Shown: positions 34,114-43,852 of the stretch, piece after piece
Numbering within the stretch: position 1 is the stretch's first letter
Layout of the letters: each line of letters begins with the position of its first letter
Assembly: GCF_015390235.1 (NCBI RefSeq)
Contig: NZ_VUOH01000001.1
Location: 682,001 to 746,000, forward strand
DNA from: Quadrisphaera sp. INWT6
GTDB taxonomy: Bacteria; Actinomycetota; Actinomycetes; Actinomycetales; Quadrisphaeraceae
Reading direction: 5' to 3'
DNA: 64,000 nucleotides
Notes under the pieces: generated by a model
Told to the model about the DNA's origin: nothing
Database searches by the model: none
What the model saw: the letters and a program-made list of their open reading frames with translations, nothing else
Translations under genes and position numbers: made by a program

Positions 34114-35301
34114 ATGCCCGACGCACCCGACCACCGCGACCACCGCGCCGACGCTGACCCTGCTAGCGCAGGCAGCGACGTGCCCCGGTCCCCGAGTGAC
34201 CCTCTGTACCGTGCCCCCGGTCGTGTGACCCCTCCCGTCCGGACCGACCGACCTGACCCAGCTGAGCCGGTCGATCAAGCTGGTCGAGCTGCCCGGGACC
34301 GCGCAGCACAGGGGGGCAGACCGGCGCCGGTGCTGCCGCAGGCGTCCTCTGAGCTGATGTCCGTGCTGCTTTCCGCCCCTGAGGTGGAGCACTTCCTGGA
34401 CCAGCTGGCCAGTATTGCTGCGCGCACCTTGGCCACCACACCCACCGGCGCCACCCCCACCGCCGAAGCGGCGTCTGAGTCAGCAGCCCGTCCCGCCGAA
34501 GGTGGCGTCGTTGATGGCAGCAGCAGCGCCTCGGGTCCGCCCGCCGGCAGACCCACCAGCCCGACCACTGACCTAACCGCTGACCTAACCACTGACCTAA
34601 CCACTGACCTGGCTGCACACCTCGCCCAGCAGCTGGGGGTGGACCTGAGCGCCAGGGACACCAGCGAGGTCGGCGGCGGCAGCGGGTGGGTCTCCTGCGG
34701 CATCACCTTGCGCCGCGAGGGTCAGCAGCTGACCGTGGCCAGCAGCGACCAGGTCGCCGCCGCTGTCGATGAGGTGCAGTACGCCCACGAGTCCGGTCCC
34801 TGCCTGCAGGCTCTGGACACCGGGCGGGTCATCAACGCCCCCGATCTGACGGTGGAGGACCGCTGGCCGGCCTACACCGCCCGGGCGCTGACCTACGGGG
34901 TCGCCAGCTCCCTGTCCTTGCCGCTGGTGGTCGAGGGGCAGGTGCTGGGGGCGATGAACCTGTACGCCGGACGCGCCCACGCCTTTGACGCCGCCGCGCG
35001 CCGGGCCACCGCGGCGGGCCTGGCCGCTCAGGCGGCAGCGACGTTGACGGTGGTGCTGCGCCAAGCCCACCAGGTGGACCTGACCAAGTCCCTGCAGGCG
35101 ACGCTGGTGTCCCGTTCGGTGATCGACCAGGCGATCGGGGTGCTGATGGGCCAGCAGCGCTGCAGCGCCGAGGAGGCGTTCGCGCTGCTGCGGGCTGCCT
35201 CTCAGCACCGCAACCGCAAGCTGCGCGATGTGGCCGCTGACCTGGTGGCCAGCATCAGCGGTCACAGTCCGCAGCCGGGTCGGTACACACCCCCCAGCTG
35301 A
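34114..35301 (+). CDS. GAF-ANTAR RNA-binding antiterminator-type regulator 1
   Basis: 395 residues from ATG 34114 (an upstream in-frame TTG at 34087 is less likely). After a basic N-terminus comes a GAF domain (~85-320) interrupted by a low-complexity insert: residues with PTGATPTAEAASE and a T-T-D-L repeat encoded by 12-bp tandem units. The GAF core resumes at GWVSCGITLRREGQQLTVAS, YAHESGPCLQALDTG and GVASSLSLPLVVEGQVLGAM. The C-terminal ANTAR domain (~325-385) reads SRSVIDQAIGVLMGQQRCSA, EEAFALLRAASQHRNRKLRD. ANTAR proteins bind two-hexaloop RNA to prevent termination; no such RNA hairpin pair was identified nearby. It converges on a second GAF-ANTAR gene. Confidence 0.85.
   Translation: MPDAPDHRDHRADADPASAGSDVPRSPSDPLYRAPGRVTPPVRTDRPDPAEPVDQAGRAARDRAAQGGRPAPVLPQASSELMSVLLSAPEVEHFLDQLASIAARTLATTPTGATPTAEAASESAARPAEGGVVDGSSSASGPPAGRPTSPTTDLTADLTTDLTTDLAAHLAQQLGVDLSARDTSEVGGGSGWVSCGITLRREGQQLTVASSDQVAAAVDEVQYAHESGPCLQALDTGRVINAPDLTVEDRWPAYTARALTYGVASSLSLPLVVEGQVLGAMNLYAGRAHAFDAAARRATAAGLAAQAAATLTVVLRQAHQVDLTKSLQATLVSRSVIDQAIGVLMGQQRCSAEEAFALLRAASQHRNRKLRDVAADLVASISGHSPQPGRYTPPS
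34567..34611 (+). repeat. 12-bp tandem repeat in GAF-ANTAR gene
   Basis: About 3.7 units of ACTGACCTAACC encode T-D-L-T repeats inside the GAF insert. Copy-number change would keep the frame. Confidence 0.75.
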
Positions 35302-35682
35302 GTCGCCCACGTCGAAGGACGTGACCTGGGAAGTCGTCGGGCTCGCCCGGGGCCCGGTACGGGGCCTAGCAGCATGACTGCTGCGCCAGAGGCGCCGCGC
35401 GGGCAGGTGGGGTTCACTTGCGCCAGCGTTGCACCTGGCCCGGGCCGGGGGCAGCGTGAGGTCCAAGAGCTCGCTGAACCGGGCTCTTGGACCGCCCATG
35501 AACCACCCAGCCCCACCCGGCCCGACCTGGCCCGGCCTGACGCGCCAGGTGGTTCCACCACCGGGTGCTGAGCGCGCCGAGCGCTGAGGACAGCCGGGGC
35601 TGTGGCCGCCCCTTGGTTGGTCTGCGGGCGACCCCACTGGGACGGGAGGTCACCTGCTCACCCATCCACGCGCGGCCGCAGC
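35302..35682. other. Intergenic stretch between convergent GAF-ANTAR genes
   Basis: 381 bp holding the strong hairpin at 35461-35492 and a GGCCC/GGGCC stem near 35350. No gene is seen. Confidence 0.5.
35461..35492. terminator. Bidirectional hairpin terminator
   Basis: GTCCAAGAGC and GCTCTTGGAC form a perfect 10-bp stem with a 12-base loop, midway between two convergent genes. Its AT-richer stem is unusual for the region. Confidence 0.65.
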
Positions 35683-36693
35683 TCAGGTCGCCTCGTGAGG
35701 GCGGGTCCCATCGACGCCGGCTCTTGGGTGCCCGCGTCGGACGAGTGGACCGGTGGCGGGCAGCTCACCGGTCTCGGCCAGGTCCGCTGCGAGGTCTGCG
35801 AGCTTGCGGTTGGTGTGCTGGCTGGTGCCGGACAGCACCGCGAAGGCCTGCTCGGCGCTGAGGCGGTGGCGTTCCATCAGCACTCCCTTGGCCTGGCCGA
35901 TGACGTCGCGGTGGGCTAGGCCCTGGTGCATGGAGTCCATCTGGCGGGCGTGGGCCAGCGCGACCGCAGCATGGGCGGCCAGCAGCTGCCCGATGGTCTC
36001 GGTGTCCTGGGAGAAGGCGCGCGGGTGGTTGCTGAGCACGGTGAGCTCACCGAGCAGGTCTCCGTGCAGGTGCAGCGGTAGGCACATGACGCTGATCCAG
36101 GGGGTCTGGTCGGCGCGTGCGGCCAGTGCTGGCCAGCGCCGCTCGAAGGCCAGGTGGTCCACCCGCACAGGGCGGCGATGGGTCGCGGCGTCGCGGCAGC
36201 AGCCCTGTCCGGCGGTCTGCTGCAGCTCGGTGAAGTGCAGGGCCTGGGGGTGGGTGGTGGCCAGGGGCAGCAGGTGGTGGTGCTTGCCGGCCAGGTACAG
36301 CACGGCGGCCTGGGCGGCGGGGACCAGAGCCAGGGTGTGGGCCAGGAGGTGGTCGGCTGTGGTGGCGGTGCTGGCGTTGCGGGGCACGCTGGTCGCCAGC
36401 CTCGCCAGCTGGTCGGCGAGGTCCAGTGCTGCTGGCGTGGTGGTGCTGTTCGCCGGTGGGCTTACTGGGGTAGCCACAGGAACTGAGGTGGGGGTGGGCC
36501 CGAGCTGCTGCTCGAGTGGGGCGGTGGCCCCGTCACGGGCGTGGCCATGGGCGTGGGGACGGCCGGGGCCGGGGAGGTCGCCGGGGTTGGCGGCGGTCGC
36601 TGCACCGGCTGCACCGGCGTTGCCAGGGGGCACCTGGGCGCCGGTCGTGGAACGGGTGGCCGCGTCAGCGGCGCGGCGTGCAGTGGAGGTCAT
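35683..36693 (-). CDS. GAF-ANTAR RNA-binding antiterminator-type regulator 2
   Basis: 336 residues from ATG 36693 with CAGGAG six bases upstream. The first ~90 residues are Ala/Pro/Thr-rich and disordered. GAF domain: ~95-255 (LADQLARLATSVPRNASTAT, AVLYLAGKHHHLLPLATTHP, QQTAGQGCCRDAATHRRPVR, VMCLPLHLHGDLLGELTVLS). ANTAR domain: ~258-315 (HRDVIGQAKGVLMERHRLSA, EQAFAVLSGTSQHTNRKLAD). It differs from the convergent GAF-ANTAR protein enough that the two are old paralogues. It would sense a ligand or redox signal and act on nascent RNA in the cytoplasm. Confidence 0.87.
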   Translation of the reverse strand: MTSTARRAADAATRSTTGAQVPPGNAGAAGAATAANPGDLPGPGRPHAHGHARDGATAPLEQQLGPTPTSVPVATPVSPPANSTTTPAALDLADQLARLATSVPRNASTATTADHLLAHTLALVPAAQAAVLYLAGKHHHLLPLATTHPQALHFTELQQTAGQGCCRDAATHRRPVRVDHLAFERRWPALAARADQTPWISVMCLPLHLHGDLLGELTVLSNHPRAFSQDTETIGQLLAAHAAVALAHARQMDSMHQGLAHRDVIGQAKGVLMERHRLSAEQAFAVLSGTSQHTNRKLADLAADLAETGELPATGPLVRRGHPRAGVDGTRPHEAT

Positions 36694-36887
36694 GGCGGCT
36701 CCTGGAAGAGCCCGCGGGGCGGGAGGGGTGCGCGCAGGATGGTGCGCGGGCTGCTTCCCAACCCGCTGTGAACGTTAGGGCACCGGTCTGCGTTTCGGCC
36801 AGGTGCCAGTGCCATGCGGACGTTGGCCTTCACCGCGTCGTCGTGGCCGCTGTCCTTGCCGATCGTTGCCCGGGCAGATGGTCGCCG

Positions 36888-38951
36888 TTAGGCCAGGACC
36901 TGGTAGCCAGCCGACGGCGTGGTCCGCGGCGCGGTGCGCAACAACTCCACAGGGAAGCGGTCAGCCGGAACAGGCGGGGAGTACAGGTAGCCCTGCACGC
37001 TGTCGCAGCCCAGGCCGGCCAGCACCGCCAGCTCGTCGTCCCGTTCGACCCCTTCAGCGACCACGTGCATCCCCAGCCGGTGACCCATGTCCACGATGGT
37101 CGCCACCAGCGCATCGTCAGCCGGCTCGTCCGAACCGCGGGGAAAGAGACCCAGCACGAACGAGCGGTCGATCTTCAGCTCGTCCACGGGCAGCTGACGC
37201 AGGTAGGACAACGAGGAGTACCCCGTCCCAAAGTCATCGATCGAGGTCCGCACACCCGTCGCCTTTAACGCCGCCAGCACCTGCGCAGCCGCGACCGGGT
37301 CAGCCACCAACGTGTCCTCGGTGATCTCCAAGCACAGCAGGTCCGCCGGCACACGCTGACGGGCCAGCAGTTCAGCGACCTCGAAGGCGAAGGAAGGACG
37401 CATCAGGCAGTGCGCAGTGATGTTCACTGAGACCGGCACCCGGTGGCCGCGGCGCAGCCAGGACCGGCAGACGAACAGCGCCTCGGTGAGCACCTTGGCC
37501 GTGAACGGCGCGGACAGCTCCGCGCTGGTGGCCATCGCGAGGAACTCCGAGGGCGGCAGCAGACCGCGCACCGGGTGGTTCCAGCGCGCCAACGCCTCCA
37601 CCCCAGCAGGCGGCCGTCGGTGATGGCGACCTTGGGCTGCAGGTGCACCACGATCTGGGTCATCGGCGTCCAACGCGCGACGGAAGTCGGTCAGCGTCGC
37701 CAGGTGACAGGCGGTGTGGGAGTCGGTGGCAGCCTCGTACAGCGCGGTGCCTGACCCCGAGCGCTTGGCGGTGTACATGGCCACGTCGGCCTCGCGCAGC
37801 AGCTCGTCCGCGACCCGGGCGCGCTGAGCAGGGCTCAGGGTCGTGCTGTCCTCGACGGGCGAGGCGGGGCGGTGGGCGATGCCGATGCTGACGTCGATGC
37901 TGACCGCGACCATGCCCGCAGTCGAGATGGCGGTCGTGCTGGCCGCGGGAGACACCGCATCGGGTGAGGTGTCAGCTGAGGTGCCTCGACTCGGGTTGTG
38001 CAGCGAGGTGATCCGCGCGATGGTCACCCGCAGCCGCTGGGCGACGGCCAGGGCCTCCTGGGCGTCGAGCCCCGGCAGGAGCACCGCGAACTCATCCCCA
38101 CCCAGGCGCACCAGCAGCCCGGGCCGCTCCACCCCGGTGGCAGCGCGGGCGGAGACCGCGCGCAGCAGCTCATCACCGGCGGAGTGGCCCAGGGTGTCGT
38201 TGACTTCTTTGAAGCGGTCCAGGTCCAGCGCCAGGACAGCTACCGGGGCGCCGCTGGCCAGGGCGGTGTCCATGGCCTGGGCCAGGTGGGTGCGGTTGGC
38301 CAGGCCGGTGAGGTCATCGTGCAGCGTCTGGTGGCGCAGTTGCTCGACGAGGTCGGCTTGGATGGCGCGGGCGCGTTCGGCCAGGGTCCAGGCGGTCAGG
38401 GACCCGATGCAGGCGGCGGCGAAGAAGCCCGCGTGCACCCCGGCGAAGCGCCAGGGATGGGCCATGTGCTCGTGGTTGTGGCCGTAGACGTGGTGGGGCC
38501 ACAGGGTCCCGACCAGGCCGTGTTCGAGCAGCACCCAGGCGATGGCGACGCTGAAGGGTGCCCATGCCTCGTACAGGGCGACCACGGGGACCATGACGAA
38601 GAAGTGGAAGTGGGCCTCGATGTACCCGCCGGAGACCGAGACCAGGTAGGACGAGCAGGCCATGAGACCAGCTGCGGCGGCGCAGGAGGCCAGCGTCCGG
38701 TGGATGCGCAGGCGGCCGCGGGTGAGCTGCTCAGCGGTGGCGAGCAGGTACAACGCGACCGGGACCGTCAGCGGTAGGGCCGCCGGCAGCGGGGTGTGCC
38801 CGTAGAGGGTCCACGCGGCGAGCAGGGGCAGGTGCGCCAGCAGGACGGTGGTGACCCAGCGGTGGCGGGTGCGCCAGACGTCGTCTGGAAGGGACAGCAG
38901 GCCGGGTGGCCGCCAGGTCGGGTGGGCGGTGCGGAGCCCCGTTGATGGCAC
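36888..38951 (-). CDS. Membrane GGDEF-EAL protein with scrambled EAL entry
   Basis: 687 residues from GTG 38951. An N-terminal five- to six-helix membrane domain contains EAHFHFFVMVPVVALYEAWA and a histidine-rich loop (WPHHVYGHNHEHMAHPWRF). GGDEF (~215-395): DDLTGLANRTHL, VRLGGDEFAVLLPG, with a ~30-residue Ser/Thr/Ala insert; no RxxD site. EAL (~425-670): VEALARW, LEITEDTL, IDDFGTGYSSLSYL and VVAEGVERD are present. Immediately before VEALARW the frame is wrong for ~20 residues: another frame encodes the expected TQIVVHLQPKVAITDGRLLG between about 37605 and 37665. Two compensating indels therefore replace the Q-P-K strand, and phosphodiesterase activity is doubtful. Confidence 0.85.
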   Translation of the reverse strand: MPSTGLRTAHPTWRPPGLLSLPDDVWRTRHRWVTTVLLAHLPLLAAWTLYGHTPLPAALPLTVPVALYLLATAEQLTRGRLRIHRTLASCAAAAGLMACSSYLVSVSGGYIEAHFHFFVMVPVVALYEAWAPFSVAIAWVLLEHGLVGTLWPHHVYGHNHEHMAHPWRFAGVHAGFFAAACIGSLTAWTLAERARAIQADLVEQLRHQTLHDDLTGLANRTHLAQAMDTALASGAPVAVLALDLDRFKEVNDTLGHSAGDELLRAVSARAATGVERPGLLVRLGGDEFAVLLPGLDAQEALAVAQRLRVTIARITSLHNPSRGTSADTSPDAVSPAASTTAISTAGMVAVSIDVSIGIAHRPASPVEDSTTLSPAQRARVADELLREADVAMYTAKRSGSGTALYEAATDSHTACHLATLTDFRRALDADDPDRGAPAAQGRHHRRPPAGVEALARWNHPVRGLLPPSEFLAMATSAELSAPFTAKVLTEALFVCRSWLRRGHRVPVSVNITAHCLMRPSFAFEVAELLARQRVPADLLCLEITEDTLVADPVAAAQVLAALKATGVRTSIDDFGTGYSSLSYLRQLPVDELKIDRSFVLGLFPRGSDEPADDALVATIVDMGHRLGMHVVAEGVERDDELAVLAGLGCDSVQGYLYSPPVPADRFPVELLRTAPRTTPSAGYQVLA

Positions 38952-39153
38952 ACGGGGTCATCGACAGCGGTGAGGTGATGCTTGAGCCTCATGTGGACTG
39001 CCACCGCGTCACCGGCATCAGTGATCCTGGGGATGACTTGGCTCAAGGCTTCGCACCCAGAGACCGGCGACCGGGCGCGCCGGGGTTGACGGCCGAGTCA
39101 GCGCGCCAACCGCGATCTTGTGTCACTAGTCGATCACTAAACGGACGCCTGCG

Positions 39154-41868
39154 CTAGCTGCGCTCCAGACCAAGAACCGGCAGGTGATCGGCGCCACGCC
39201 GGCCTTCTCGCAGCCACCGCGTCACAGCGGCGGCGGGAGCCGGTCGGGCGTGCCAGTACCCCTGGCTCTCATCGCAACCGGCTGCGACCAGCGCCTGCAA
39301 GGTTTCCTCGTCCTCCACGCCCTCGGCCAGCAGCCGCAGACCTAGGCGGTGAGCCAGGTCGACGGTGGAGGCCACGATTGCGGCAGTGGCGCTGTCGCCG
39401 GTGAGCCGAGAGGTGAAGGACCGGTCCAGCTTGAGCTCGGTGGCTGGCAGTGAGGCCAGGTAGGCCAGGGAGGAGTAGCCGGTGCCGTAGTCATCAATGC
39501 TCAGCTGCACGCCGCGCTGGCGGATCCCGTGGGCAGTGGCCAGTGCCTGCTCGGGATCGGACATCAAGGTGGTTTCGGTCACCTCCATCACCAACAGCCC
39601 AGGGTCGATACCCGTCTGGGCCAGCACATCATCGATCAGCGGCAGCAGTGCCGGGTTGACCAGGCAGCTGGTGGACAGGTTCACCGCCACCCGTAGCGGG
39701 TGACCACTGCTGTGCCAGCTGACAGCATCGGCAGCGGCGGTGCGCAGCACGCGGGTGGTGAGGGCAGCGACCAGGCCGTGCTGCTCGGCGAGGTCGACGA
39801 AGGCGCTGGGAGCCAGCAGACCCAGGCGCGGGTGATGCCAGCGCACCAGCGCTTCGACGCCCGTGGTCTCACCGGTGCGCAGGTCGACCTGGGGCTGGTA
39901 GTGGACGACGACCTGCTCATGGCCGGCACTGTCAGCGCCCTCAGCCGAAGATCCTTCCGTCGCGGACGGCGCCCCTGACAAGGCATTGTCCTCACGGGCG
40001 AGTGCTTGGCGCAGCTCCTCGAGCAGGACGACCCTTTCTTGGGCGGCGCGGTCGTCTTCTGGGTCGAACAGGCGCACGCCACCAGCGCCACCCGCGGCTT
40101 TGGCCCGGTACATGGCCACGTCTGCACGGCGCAGCAGCTCTTCGCCGAGTGACTCGACGGTCTGCACACCGGGGCCGCTGCCCGGGACGCCCGAGAAGTG
40201 CGACGACGCCGAGGACCGGCCTCGCGAGGCGCCAACGGCTGCCACACCGATGCTCGCAGTCAAGGCTGCGCTGAGGGGTAGCTGGTCTGGCCAGACCGGC
40301 TCGGCAAGTGAGGTGAGCCCACCGTCTCCTGCACCGGGGTGAGCAGTGGCCGCCAGGGTCGGCGTGGTCTGCGGGAAGCGGGCCACAGCGGCGGTCGGTG
40401 CGGCGATCGCAGCCGCACCAGCGCGAGCGACATAGTCGGCGCTACCCGCCGCCGGTCCGGTCAGCAGTACCGCGAACTCATCACCGCCCAGACGCGCCAG
40501 CACGCCGCCGGCAGGGACGACGGCAGCAAGGCGGGCAGCGGTCCAGCGCAGCAGCGCGTCACCGACGGTGTGCCCGTAGCGGTCGTTGACGGCCTTGAAG
40601 CCGTTGAGGTCGATGAGCAGCAACGCCACGGCCGCGTCGGAGCCATCGCTTCCCGGTTGGGTCGCCTCACTGGTCTGCACCGCCTCCGCCAACGCCAGGT
40701 TGAAAGCGCGGCGGTTGGCCAGACCGGTGAGGTCGTCGCTGAGCGCCAGGCGGCGGCTGTCGGCCAGGGCCAGCACCTCACGAAACAGCAGCACCCCCTT
40801 GACCCCTACTCCCGCCAGGGCCAGCAGGGTTACGGCAACGGCTGCACCTCCCAGCGGCGTGACCTCGTTGTGCCACAGCAGCGCCAGGGAGCCGATCAGC
40901 ACGATCGCGGGTCCGGCGATCGAGGACCACCGCACCATCTGGGCGCTGCGCCGCACGGCCACAGCGGTAGCGGTCGAGGCCAGCAGGAGCAGCACCAGCA
41001 GTCGGAGGCTGTTAGCGGTGAGGTTCGCGGCAGCGTCCAAGTCCGCAAGGTCGATCCCAGGTGTTAGGCCGGGGCCCAACTGCGCGGTCAGGACCCCGGT
41101 GACTCGGGCGACCCCGAGGGTGTCGGCAAAGGTGAGTGCAGCGAACGCAGCTGTCAGCGCCACCAGGCGCCGGTCGGCGTCGCGACCGACCAGTGACCAG
41201 TTGGCAGCGGCGAACAGGGTCAGCAGCAGGTCCAGCAGCGGCCGCATCACCAAGGCCAAGGACCCGGCCAGTCCGAGGCCGAAGTGAGCGTCCAAGACCG
41301 GGGTCGCATACGCGCAGGCCCCGGCGAGCAGGAGCAGGCCTGCCAGCAACCCGTCGAGCCAGGCGCTGGGCATGACACCGTTGACGTGCTGCTTGAGCAG
41401 CCTCATCTGGCCGGCGTACAGCAGCGGGTAGGCCGCCAGTCCTACCGCTCCCAGGGTGGGGTGGTCGCGGAAGGTAGCGATGGCCAGCTCAGCTGAGGGA
41501 CCTGCCGCAGAACCGGAGCTCGCCGATGATGCGGCAGCGGCGGTTATCAGCAGCAGCTGGCAGGTTCCCAACACGGTGGCACCCGCAGCGAGCAGCGCCC
41601 ACGCTGAGCGGTCGGCGGGCATCGCCCGCACGCGCAACACCAGCATCGTCAGCGCGCTGAGCAGTACGACGGCGTAGACGCCCGCCCCCAGGGTCGATGA
41701 CACCACCCCCCACAGCGGTGTCGCAGGGCTGCCCGCGGTCCTCGCGCCGTTACCTGCGGCACTAGCTGCTGTGCCTGCCAGGACGACATAGCCGACAACC
41801 CCGCCGAGCGCCGCGAGTCGCCAGCGCCACCGAACCAGCCAAGCGCCCGCTGGTCGGTGAGCCGTCAT
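39154..41868 (-). CDS. Large membrane GGDEF-EAL protein
   Basis: 904 residues from ATG 41868 (GGGGG just before it); the open frame extends upstream without family-like sequence. About ten hydrophobic segments occupy residues ~10-370. GGDEF (~385-590): DDLTGLANRRAFNLALAEAV, LLIDLNGFKAVNDRYGH and ARLGGDEFAVLLTG, with a long polar insert of ~60 residues before the final strand (ALTASIGVAAVG); no RxxD site. EAL (~645-890): VVVHYQPQVDLRTGETTGVE, VMEVTETTLM, SIDDYGTGYSSLAYLASLPA, LLAEGVEDEE. Both catalytic signatures look usable. It lies 202 bp upstream of another GGDEF-EAL gene on the same strand and is divergent from a GAF-chemoreceptor gene. Confidence 0.88.
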   Translation of the reverse strand: MTAHRPAGAWLVRWRWRLAALGGVVGYVVLAGTAASAAGNGARTAGSPATPLWGVVSSTLGAGVYAVVLLSALTMLVLRVRAMPADRSAWALLAAGATVLGTCQLLLITAAAASSASSGSAAGPSAELAIATFRDHPTLGAVGLAAYPLLYAGQMRLLKQHVNGVMPSAWLDGLLAGLLLLAGACAYATPVLDAHFGLGLAGSLALVMRPLLDLLLTLFAAANWSLVGRDADRRLVALTAAFAALTFADTLGVARVTGVLTAQLGPGLTPGIDLADLDAAANLTANSLRLLVLLLLASTATAVAVRRSAQMVRWSSIAGPAIVLIGSLALLWHNEVTPLGGAAVAVTLLALAGVGVKGVLLFREVLALADSRRLALSDDLTGLANRRAFNLALAEAVQTSEATQPGSDGSDAAVALLLIDLNGFKAVNDRYGHTVGDALLRWTAARLAAVVPAGGVLARLGGDEFAVLLTGPAAGSADYVARAGAAAIAAPTAAVARFPQTTPTLAATAHPGAGDGGLTSLAEPVWPDQLPLSAALTASIGVAAVGASRGRSSASSHFSGVPGSGPGVQTVESLGEELLRRADVAMYRAKAAGGAGGVRLFDPEDDRAAQERVVLLEELRQALAREDNALSGAPSATEGSSAEGADSAGHEQVVVHYQPQVDLRTGETTGVEALVRWHHPRLGLLAPSAFVDLAEQHGLVAALTTRVLRTAAADAVSWHSSGHPLRVAVNLSTSCLVNPALLPLIDDVLAQTGIDPGLLVMEVTETTLMSDPEQALATAHGIRQRGVQLSIDDYGTGYSSLAYLASLPATELKLDRSFTSRLTGDSATAAIVASTVDLAHRLGLRLLAEGVEDEETLQALVAAGCDESQGYWHARPAPAAAVTRWLREGRRGADHLPVLGLERS

Positions 41869-42253
41869 GACCCCCACATCGGCGTCGACTCCGCACTTCT
41901 TCAGCCGCGTGCAGACCCAACCGTCGCCGCTCCCCTGCTCAGCCCAGCCGCGAGCAGACTCCACGTCCTCGACGACGCAAGGGTGAAAGGAGACGCCGCG
42001 CGATGCCCCGCGGTGCCGCGTCTCGTCTAGGGCTCGCCATTCACCCGTCGGTACCGCGCAGCGCGCTCATCAGCACTAGGGGCTCTAACTCCTGCAGATC
42101 CAACTCGAGGCTCAACAAATCGGCAGTCGGCCCTTGAGTTGTCGGCGTCGCTGTCGATGCTGATCAAGCGCAGCACTCTCGTGCACAGCGACCGCCCGGC
42201 TGACCCGCACGCCATGCGGTCACCGATGCGCATCGCACCACCGAAAGGCCACC
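41869..42253. other. Divergent intergenic region
   Basis: 385 bp between a GGDEF-EAL gene and the GAF-chemoreceptor gene; both promoters should lie here. No additional gene or clear operator was found. Confidence 0.45.
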
Positions 42254-43852
42254 GTGTTCACCAGAGCCTCCCATCGTCCCGCCACCACAATTCCCGCGAC
42301 ACCCGCCAGGACGGTGGCCGAGGCCGAAGCCGACCTGCGCGCTGTGGTCGCCGTCGTGGCAGCCCTCTCCAGCGCCAGCGACCCCGAGACCGCCATCAAC
42401 GCAGCCCTGGACGCGGTCCGCACCGAGTTCGGGTGGGCCTACGGCTCCTACTGGCGCATCCAAGGCAGCGGACCCTCAGCTGCACTGCACTTCGCCCAAG
42501 AGACCGGCGACGCGGGGGAGGAGTTCCGCCGGGTGACCTTGGCCGCCTCCTTCCGCCAGGGGGTGGGGCTGTCCGGACGGGCGTGGGCCTCCCGCGACCT
42601 GGTCTTCGTCCCCGACATCGGCCAGGTCGCCGACTGCGTGCGCGCCCCGGCCGCGCAGCGCGCCGGGGTCAAGAGCGGCATCTGCTTCCCTATCTTCGAA
42701 GACGGCCAGGTGGTCGCCACCATGGACTTCTTCACCACCTCGACGCTGACGCCCTGCGCTGGGCGCTTAGGAGCGCTGCGCTCGGTGGGGGTGCTGGTCT
42801 CCCAGGCCCTCGAGCGCACTCGCGAACAGCACCGCCAGCGGCGCGCCGCCCAGGACGTGGAAGCGGTAAACACCGTGCTGCGTGAGCTGGCCGGCGCCCA
42901 GGACGCCGACGCGGCGGTGCGCGCCGCGCTGGCGGTTATTCGAGAGGAGTTCGATTGGAACTACGGATCCTTCTGGGCCCTCAATCCCAGTAACCCGAAG
43001 CTCTCAGGTGGCGCGGGGACGCCGGTGCTGCGCTTTGACCAGGAGGTCGGCTCGGCCGGGGAGGAGTTCCGGCGCGTCACCGCCAGCGCAACCTTCGCCC
43101 GCGGGGTCGGAGTGGCCGGCCGGGCGTGGGCCAGCCGCGACCTCGTCTTCGTGGAAGACCTGTCCCAGGTCACCGACTGCGTGCGCGCACCAGCCGCCCA
43201 GCGCGCCGGAGTGAAGTCGGGGGTGTGCTTCCCAATCCTCGTGGGAGAAGAGGTCGTCGGCACGATGGACTTCTTTGCCACCCGCACCCTGACCATGTCC
43301 ACCAGCCGGCGCAGCGCGCTGAAGAACACCGCGTTCCTGCTGGGGCAGGCGCTGACGCGCATCTCCGCCCAGCAGCGGCTCAGTGCCGCAGGTAGTGAGC
43401 TGGTGACGTCCATCGCGGAGGTCGAGCGCAACGTGCAGGCGGCCTCAGCGGTGGCTGAGCGCGGCCACGCGCTGACCGAGCAGGCCAACACCGAGGTCGC
43501 CGGCCTGGGCGCTTCGAGTGAGGAGATCTCCAAGGTGGTCTCCACCATCTCCGCGATCGCCGCTCAGACCAACCTGCTGGCGCTGAACGCCGCCATCGAA
43601 GCTGCCCGGGCGGGGGAGGCTGGCAAGGGGTTCGCGGTTGTGGCCAACGAGGTCAAAGAGCTCGCCGGGGGCACCGCGCGGGCGACCACGGAGGTCGATG
43701 AGCGGGTGCGGGACATCCAGGCGCAGGTGGCGGCGGTGGTCGAGCGGTTGGCGTCCATCACCGGGGTCGTCGATGACATCAACACCACGCAGACCATCAT
43801 CGCCGGGGTACTAGCCCAGCAGGCCGCCACGACGAGGTCAGTCCTGACGTAG
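42254..43852 (+). CDS. Soluble GAF-GAF chemoreceptor-type protein, C-terminally short
   Basis: 532 residues from GTG 42254 (GAAAGG upstream). No membrane segment. Two tandem GAF domains (~25-195 and ~205-370) are internal duplicates: both carry [13 protein letters not shown] or [13 protein letters not shown], then [16 protein letters not shown] and CFPI, so each has the same Cys pair. The signalling domain follows, with [20 protein letters not shown] and [20 protein letters not shown]. The chain stops at [11 protein letters not shown], where receptors normally continue for about 60 residues of returning helix; compare the other receptor at 18707, which continues after EEQSATT. It is therefore probably truncated, or a specialised short form. 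The partner histidine kinase is not in the window. Confidence 0.85.
   Translation: MFTRASHRPATTIPATPARTVAEAEADLRAVVAVVAALSSASDPETAINAALDAVRTEFGWAYGSYWRIQGSGPSAALHFAQETGDAGEEFRRVTLAASFRQGVGLSGRAWASRDLVFVPDIGQVADCVRAPAAQRAGVKSGICFPIFEDGQVVATMDFFTTSTLTPCAGRLGALRSVGVLVSQALERTREQHRQRRAAQDVEAVNTVLRELAGAQDADAAVRAALAVIREEFDWNYGSFWALNPSNPKLSGGAGTPVLRFDQEVGSAGEEFRRVTASATFARGVGVAGRAWASRDLVFVEDLSQVTDCVRAPAAQRAGVKSGVCFPILVGEEVVGTMDFFATRTLTMSTSRRSALKNTAFLLGQALTRISAQQRLSAAGSELVTSIAEVERNVQAASAVAERGHALTEQANTEVAGLGASSEEISKVVSTISAIAAQTNLLALNAAIEAARAGEAGKGFAVVANEVKELAGGTARATTEVDERVRDIQAQVAAVVERLASITGVVDDINTTQTIIAGVLAQQAATTRSVLT

Noticed and set aside
34000..36800. ANTAR-target RNA (paired hexaloop hairpins) near the GAF-ANTAR genes
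   Set aside because: Hairpins seen (for example 35461-35492) are single and look like terminators, without the conserved loop pattern.
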